Shown: positions 50,156-54,549 of the stretch, one piece after another | Numbering within the stretch: position 1 is the first letter of the stretch | How the letters are laid out: each line of letters starts with the position of its first letter | From: an uncultured Verrucomicrobiota bacterium | GTDB taxonomy: Bacteria > Verrucomicrobiota > Verrucomicrobiia > Methylacidiphilales > UBA1321 | DNA length: 54,549 bases | Direction of reading: 5' to 3' | Assembly: GCA_903863295.1 (NCBI GenBank) | Contig: CAIPBM010000183.1 | Coordinates: 1-54,549, forward strand | Program-made: the position numbers and the translations under genes | The notes under the pieces: generated by a model | Told to the model about the DNA's origin: nothing | What the model saw: only the letters and a program-made list of their open reading frames with translations | The model's database searches: none

Positions 50156-52756
50156 TTAGGAGTGGGCGGTGACCGGGGTGGGAAGGTAGCGGCGGACTTC
50201 CTGGGCCAGGTCGTGCATGCTCAGGCTGCCCTTAAGTATGGTGGTCTGCACCGTTTTGCTTAGCAAGTCCCGCTCGGGAGAAGTAAGTTCACGGGCGGAA
50301 AGGACCATCACCGGAATTTTATCCTCCGTCTCACGTCGCCGCAATTCGGTGATGAAATCGAAGCCGTTCATCTCCGGCATCATCAGATCCAGGATAATCA
50401 GGGTCGGCTTGACTTCGGTGACCATGTCAAGCGCCACGCGACCGTTGGGGGCGTAGTAGACCTTGAAGCCATCCTTTTCCAACGCACGCACCATGACCTC
50501 ATAACTATTGATATCGTCTTCAATGACGAGAATCCGGGGCGTTGTTTCCGGGCCATGGCGGCGGAGCAACTGGATGATTTTATCCCGGTCAAAAGGCTTG
50601 GCGATATAGTCAACTGCACCAAGGGCCAGCGCCATCGGCTTATTATCCACGAGCGTGACAACGATGACCGGAATGTCCCGGGTCTCCGGCTTTTGTTTCA
50701 GCGCCGCCAACACGGCCCACCCATCAATGCCGGGCATCATGATGTCGAGCGTGATTAGAGCCGGGCGGATTGTTTCCGCGCGTTCCAACGCTTCCTGCCC
50801 GTTGCTGGCCAGATGCACCTCGTACCCTTCCTTTTCAAGAATGCGCCGGAGCAGGTCCTGCACTTCAGGATCGTCATCGATCACCAGGACAGGCGGTGCA
50901 ACTTTTTCAACCACTGGTACGACCGGAGCCGGTTTCGCGGTTTCCGCCGGTTTCTCCGGAGCCGTCTTGCGTTGGACATCAATCCCGGAGCTCTCCGTGA
51001 CCGCGCTTTTGACCGGCAAATCGACGAAGAAAGTCGTACCGACCCCACGCTGGCTTTCAACCCGGATCACGCCACCCATCATCTCGCAGAATCGTTTCGA
51101 GATGGCCAGGCCCAGACCCGTGCCCCCGTATTTGCGGGTAGTCGAATCATCCGCCTGGCTGAATTCCTTGAACAGTTTCTTTTGCTCCTCCGGGGTCATG
51201 CCGACTCCTGTGTCCTGCACGGAAAAGTGGATCATCCGGGCGTCGCGGCTACATTTCAACCGGACCTTCCCCTCTTGGGTAAATTTGGAAGCGTTGCTGA
51301 GAAGATTGAAAAGGACCTGCCGGACCTTCGTCACGTCTGAGTAGATCGTTCCCACTTCTGGAGGGCAGTCGAGTTCAAGGGCATTTCCATTTTTGACCAG
51401 CAACGGCTGGATGGTCGCCGCGATTTCCCGGATCATCTGCGGGACGTTGAATTCCTCAAAATAGAGGGTCATTTTTCCGGCCTCGATTTTGGACAGGTCA
51501 AGAATGTCATTGATCAGGGCCAGCAGATGCTTGCCGGAGCCCTGGATTTTCCGGAGATCAGGTTCCATCCCCTCCTGACCCTGTTCAACCGCCTCTTCAA
51601 TCAACATTTCACTGTAACCAATGATGGCGTTGAGTGGCGTGCGTAACTCATGACTCATGTTGGCAAGGAACGCACTCTTGGTCCGGCTGGCCTCCTCGGC
51701 GGAGAGCCGGGCTTTTTCGGCCTCATCCTTGAGCTGTTTCGCACGAATCAGCGCCGCCCCTTGGGCGAGCAATGCACCCACGGCCACGAGCCCCGCCACG
51801 CTCAGGATCAACCAGATGCTGTTCACCGCACGCCAGACGACATCCGGAATGTAGGTCGCGCTGATGATGCTGTAATCCCACGGCTCGAAGGTTTCCTTGC
51901 GGATATTCCAGCGGGCATCGCGAATGGACGTGTTCATTTCCGGCGAAAGATCGGCTTCCGCGCACAGGGATTCGACAATGGCGGGCTGGGCATTATCCGA
52001 TTGGGCAACCACCTGATGATCCGCATCAAACAGCACAACGAACCCATTTTCGAGAATACGCTTCGACTTGATCCTTGAAACGAGTTGACCAAGATTTTCA
52101 ATCTTAAATCCGACAAACCAGGCTCCAATCACCTGTCCCTGGGCGTCAAAAATCGGATCGTCTTCGCCGATGTAGGAACTTCCCAGGATATCGACGATGC
52201 CCGCGTAGACCTGCCCCTTGCGCAGGGCCACCAGCCCCATTCCTTCCGGGTCAATCTCCGTCTCCACGGCGCGCGCCCCCCGTTTGTTCAGAACATTTGT
52301 CGCGATGCGGATGAACGTATCGCCGTGCCGGACAAAAATCGCCGTCTTGCCGCCCGTCAATTTCTGGACCGAGTCGATAATCTGAGTGTCGTAGACCATC
52401 GAGGTGTTGCCGAACATCAGGTTTGGCACCGTCGTTCCGTTCATCATCACCGTGCCGCTGAGATGAGGCGGGCCCAACTGGAGCGTGTCCCGCTTGAGCA
52501 GCTCAATCGAAGCGCGAACCTGTTCCAGATAAAGTTGGCGGTGCAGGTCGAGAAGATCCTGCACGCTTTGCATTTCACGCTCTGCCGCGATATTGGCGTC
52601 CAGGGTGATTTGCGCGTGTAATTTCCTGAAGCCCAGGTAACCGGCCAAACCCACCACCAAAGCCAGCAAGAGGCCCCAGGCGATCACCCTCTTCCGGATG
52701 GAAATATCCGCAAGGCCTCGCGGATTGGAACGCACCGAGGTCAGGAAGTTAAGCAT
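50156..52756 (-). CDS. Cache-sensor hybrid histidine kinase with two receiver domains
   Basis: 866 residues. A first membrane helix (~25-45), an extracytoplasmic double/single Cache region (~50-300, with GKTAIFVRHGDTFIRIATN and VGFKIENLGQLV) and a second helix (~310-335). HisKA is FLANMSHELRTPLNAIIGYSEML, the HATPase has LFNLLSNASKFT, DTGVGMTPEE and GGTGLGLAISKRFC. Then come two REC domains: LVIDDDPEVQDLL/LITLDIMMPGIDG and ILVIEDDINSYEVM/LIILDLMMPEMNG. It tops the signalling operon and probably starts the relay to the single-domain regulator. The ligand is unknown. Confidence 0.93.
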   Translation of the reverse strand: MLNFLTSVRSNPRGLADISIRKRVIAWGLLLALVVGLAGYLGFRKLHAQITLDANIAAEREMQSVQDLLDLHRQLYLEQVRASIELLKRDTLQLGPPHLSGTVMMNGTTVPNLMFGNTSMVYDTQIIDSVQKLTGGKTAIFVRHGDTFIRIATNVLNKRGARAVETEIDPEGMGLVALRKGQVYAGIVDILGSSYIGEDDPIFDAQGQVIGAWFVGFKIENLGQLVSRIKSKRILENGFVVLFDADHQVVAQSDNAQPAIVESLCAEADLSPEMNTSIRDARWNIRKETFEPWDYSIISATYIPDVVWRAVNSIWLILSVAGLVAVGALLAQGAALIRAKQLKDEAEKARLSAEEASRTKSAFLANMSHELRTPLNAIIGYSEMLIEEAVEQGQEGMEPDLRKIQGSGKHLLALINDILDLSKIEAGKMTLYFEEFNVPQMIREIAATIQPLLVKNGNALELDCPPEVGTIYSDVTKVRQVLFNLLSNASKFTQEGKVRLKCSRDARMIHFSVQDTGVGMTPEEQKKLFKEFSQADDSTTRKYGGTGLGLAISKRFCEMMGGVIRVESQRGVGTTFFVDLPVKSAVTESSGIDVQRKTAPEKPAETAKPAPVVPVVEKVAPPVLVIDDDPEVQDLLRRILEKEGYEVHLASNGQEALERAETIRPALITLDIMMPGIDGWAVLAALKQKPETRDIPVIVVTLVDNKPMALALGAVDYIAKPFDRDKIIQLLRRHGPETTPRILVIEDDINSYEVMVRALEKDGFKVYYAPNGRVALDMVTEVKPTLIILDLMMPEMNGFDFITELRRRETEDKIPVMVLSARELTSPERDLLSKTVQTTILKGSLSMHDLAQEVRRYLPTPVTAHS

Positions 52757-52851
52757 AGGAGGATTCCCAAGAGTCCATGCGGCAGTGACATCGACTCCCG
52801 ATGTTACCGACCAAAAAAAGCTAGAGCCAGTCTGGAAATTAGGCGAGAGTG

Positions 52852-53211
52852 ATGAAAATTGATCGAATTTTCATGAAAATCGGAATCATTCAGGAGGGAT
52901 TGCTGACTGTCGCCACGCTCTCAGGCCGGCTTGACAGCGCGACCTCGACACCCGCCTTGACCGAGCTCATGGCCTGCGTTGATCGTCCGGATCCGCGCCT
53001 GATCCTGGATGCAGAATCGCTTGAATACGTCAGCAGCGCGGGGTTGCGAACATTGTTGGGGGTTGCGAAAAAAATCCGCGCTTCTGGAGGAAAGATCGCC
53101 ATTGCCGCCATGAAGGAACAGATCCGCGAAATTTACGAGATCTCCGGCTTTCATTCCATCATCCCGCCCTACCCGGACGTCGCCGCCGCCCGAACAGCCC
53201 TTGATGGTTGA
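52852..53211 (+). CDS. STAS-domain protein, divergent from the hybrid kinase
   Basis: 119 residues from ATG 52852 (an AGGCGAG lies just upstream; a GTG three bases earlier would add one residue). STAS fold: LTVATLSGRLDSATSTPAL, RLILDAESLEYVSSAGLRTLLG with the Ser in VSSAG, and IAIAAMKEQIREIYEISGF. It shares a 95-bp intergenic region with the hybrid kinase gene, so they may be regulated together. It could be a second antagonist for the same RsbW-like kinase. Confidence 0.9.
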   Translation: MKIDRIFMKIGIIQEGLLTVATLSGRLDSATSTPALTELMACVDRPDPRLILDAESLEYVSSAGLRTLLGVAKKIRASGGKIAIAAMKEQIREIYEISGFHSIIPPYPDVAAARTALDG

Positions 53212-53274
53212 GGCCTCTCACCGTGGAATTGACGACCTGAGTGGTCAGCAACCCCACAACCTCAAGTTAGGCGC

Positions 53275-54105
53275 TCACTGCGCAGGGACGTCCACCGTCT
53301 GGGAATAGACCGGCTTGTAAGCTCCGCCGAGAATCGCGAGCATCGTGTTGCGAACCTTGGTGTATTCCGGGAGCGAAAACATCTGGAAATAAGCATCGAC
53401 ACGCTTGATCCGCTCTTCACTCAACACGTCCTCGACCAGGAGAAATTGCTCGGCGTTGGGTAGCTTGGGATCCTTTTCACGGATTTCCTTGGAGCCATTG
53501 AGATCGTAGGCGAGCACCAACTGACGCTTCACCGCGCCGGACGGGGTCAGCGACTGCGCCTTCCAGACCAGGTAGGGCTCCTTAGTGTAATCAAAGTATT
53601 GGAGAATGACGATCTTGTCCCCGGAATCGAGCGTGATCTGCTCGCGGACGAAAAAGGGCTTGGGCACTTTCCCGGCGGCATAGAGATCGCGGAATTCCTT
53701 GAGCAGGATTTCCACCTTCACATCCCGCTTTAGCGCCTGGTTGATCTGGATGAGCGATTCGATGGCGGCAGGATAATCGGGAACCAGCGCATGGAGTTTT
53801 TCGAAGTAGCCATCGGCCTTGGTCCATTCACCGAGCCGGATACTGATGAAGCCAGCCTCGCGCAGGGAACCCTTGGCTTCAGGGGAATCGGCGATGATCC
53901 CGTCAAAAACCGCACGGGCTTCGATCCATTTGCCCTGCTGTTCCAATTGCTGGCCTTGGGCAAACCGCTTTTCAAATTCGGCGATCTTCGCCGAGTCGGG
54001 GGCAGATGCGGCAGGAGATGCCGCTGGAGTTGTGACTTGCGCCGACGCCCACCCGGAGGTGAGCGCCAGCAGCGACAGGAGGGACACGAACAGTCTAGGT
54101 CTCAT
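53275..54105 (-). CDS. Exported TPR-like protein of unknown function
   Basis: 276 residues. A signal peptide (~1-22: LFVSLLSLLALTSGWASA) is followed by an Ala/Pro/Ser linker. Residues ~45-130 resemble TPR repeats (EARAVFDGIIADSPEA, TKADGYFEKLHALVPDYPAAIESL). The C-terminal half has no recognised domain. It lies upstream of the divergent-looking STAS gene end and downstream of ilvC on the same strand, with a 23-bp gap to ilvC. The function is unknown. Confidence 0.75.
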   Translation of the reverse strand: MRPRLFVSLLSLLALTSGWASAQVTTPAASPAASAPDSAKIAEFEKRFAQGQQLEQQGKWIEARAVFDGIIADSPEAKGSLREAGFISIRLGEWTKADGYFEKLHALVPDYPAAIESLIQINQALKRDVKVEILLKEFRDLYAAGKVPKPFFVREQITLDSGDKIVILQYFDYTKEPYLVWKAQSLTPSGAVKRQLVLAYDLNGSKEIREKDPKLPNAEQFLLVEDVLSEERIKRVDAYFQMFSLPEYTKVRNTMLAILGGAYKPVYSQTVDVPAQ

Positions 54106-54128
54106 GTCCTCCCCTTATTGAACTGAAC

Positions 54129-54549
54129 TTAGTAAGACGCCTGGGCGCCACCGAGATTGCGCTTGCCGATCCACGGCATCAAACCGCGCAGACGGGCACC
54201 GGTCTTCTCGATCGGGTGCTTGGCGCCATCGGCCAGAAGCTTGTGGTACTTCTTCTTGCCGGAAGTGGCTTCCTTGATCCAGCCCTTGGCGAACTTGCCG
54301 TTCTGGATTTCAGTCAGGACTTTCTTCATCTCGGCGCGGACGGCCTTGTTGATGATGCGCGGCCCGGTGACCACGTCGCCATACTTGGCCGTGTCGGATA
54401 TGGAGAAGCGCATGCCGGAGATGCCCGCTTCGTACATCAGGTCGACAATTAGCTTCAGCTCATGCAGACACTCGAAGTAGGCCATTTCGGGCTGATAACC
54501 GGCAGCCACGAGCGTATCGTAACCGGCCGAGACGAGCGCGCTGGCACCG
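54129..54549 (-). CDS. ilvC: Ketol-acid reductoisomerase, C-terminal part (5' end beyond window)
   Basis: The frame is open to the right edge. About 140 C-terminal residues are seen, including [58 protein letters not shown], the acidic knotted domain ([13 protein letters not shown] carries the second metal Glu). The end, [11 protein letters not shown], is normal for KARI. It converts acetolactate to dihydroxyisovalerate in branched-chain amino-acid synthesis. The N-terminal NADPH domain is outside the window. It pairs functionally with ilvN at 14187, some 40 kb away. Confidence 0.93.
   Translation of the reverse strand, partial: GASALVSAGYDTLVAAGYQPEMAYFECLHELKLIVDLMYEAGISGMRFSISDTAKYGDVVTGPRIINKAVRAEMKKVLTEIQNGKFAKGWIKEATSGKKKYHKLLADGAKHPIEKTGARLRGLMPWIGKRNLGGAQASY

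Overview
The window looks like a chromosomal piece of a member of the Verrucomicrobiota, probably close to Chthoniobacterales/Terrimicrobiaceae. This is inferred from gene content: two GYF_2 (DUF4339)-RDD membrane proteins, a DUF2723-TPR glycosyltransferase, a Gfo/Idh/MocA-ThuA pair, SpoIIE/STAS/RsbW signalling, GC-rich coding DNA, few strong Shine-Dalgarno sites and frequent TTG/GTG starts. No rRNA, tRNA, CRISPR array, transposase or phage structural gene was seen. Most of the window is housekeeping, broken by small accessory pieces and short palindromic repeats.

Region 1 (1-5980, minus strand) has a partial ATP-grasp gene, a GYF_2-RDD protein, argG, and then an MNIO-type RiPP operon of the bufferin class. 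That operon contains a secreted six-cysteine precursor (bufA-like), a DUF692 multinuclear iron enzyme (bufB), a DUF2063 partner (bufC) and a DoxX membrane protein. An 11-bp perfect stem-loop lies between precursor and enzyme, and an ECF-like promoter precedes the operon. A small lipoprotein gene lies upstream.

Region 2 (6060-18200) has bioA, a small PepSY-like membrane protein, YkgJ/BaiN-like/Dus genes, a ThuA-Gfo/Idh pair, a stand-alone DICT-domain protein, ilvN, rsmD, PPK2, MgtC and a DUF4258/DUF2283 pair bracketed by copies of a short repeat. Region 3 (18428-32970, plus strand) has a dGTPase-like HD protein, a polyprenol-phosphate mannose synthase-like GT2 coupled by ATGA to a DUF2723-TPR glycosyltransferase (a probable protein O-mannosylation pair), a DUF1275 protein, dinB, a beta-CASP nuclease, a znuABC-type zinc transporter behind a double palindromic operator, pdxH, cbpA/cbpM-like genes and a class I aldolase.

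Region 4 (33056-38765) has rsfS-nadD-(GYF_2-RDD) on the minus strand and purS-purQ-purL on the plus strand, with an ORF6N-domain gene lodged between purQ and purL. Region 5 (38794-46672) has a secreted lactonase-fold propeller, cysC, an amidase_3-like exported protein, a 285-bp nested inverted repeat, a sugar kinase-MurQ fusion (cell-wall recycling) and a large exported coiled-coil/Pro-Thr-rich/TPR protein. Region 6 (46825-53211) has a PtsN-like EIIA and a partner-switching cluster: Cache hybrid kinase, single-domain response regulator, HisKA-REC-SpoIIE phosphatase, STAS antagonist, RsbW-like kinase and a second STAS protein. The window closes with an exported TPR protein and the 3' end of ilvC. 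All calls rest on reading the sequence and family knowledge; no database search was run.
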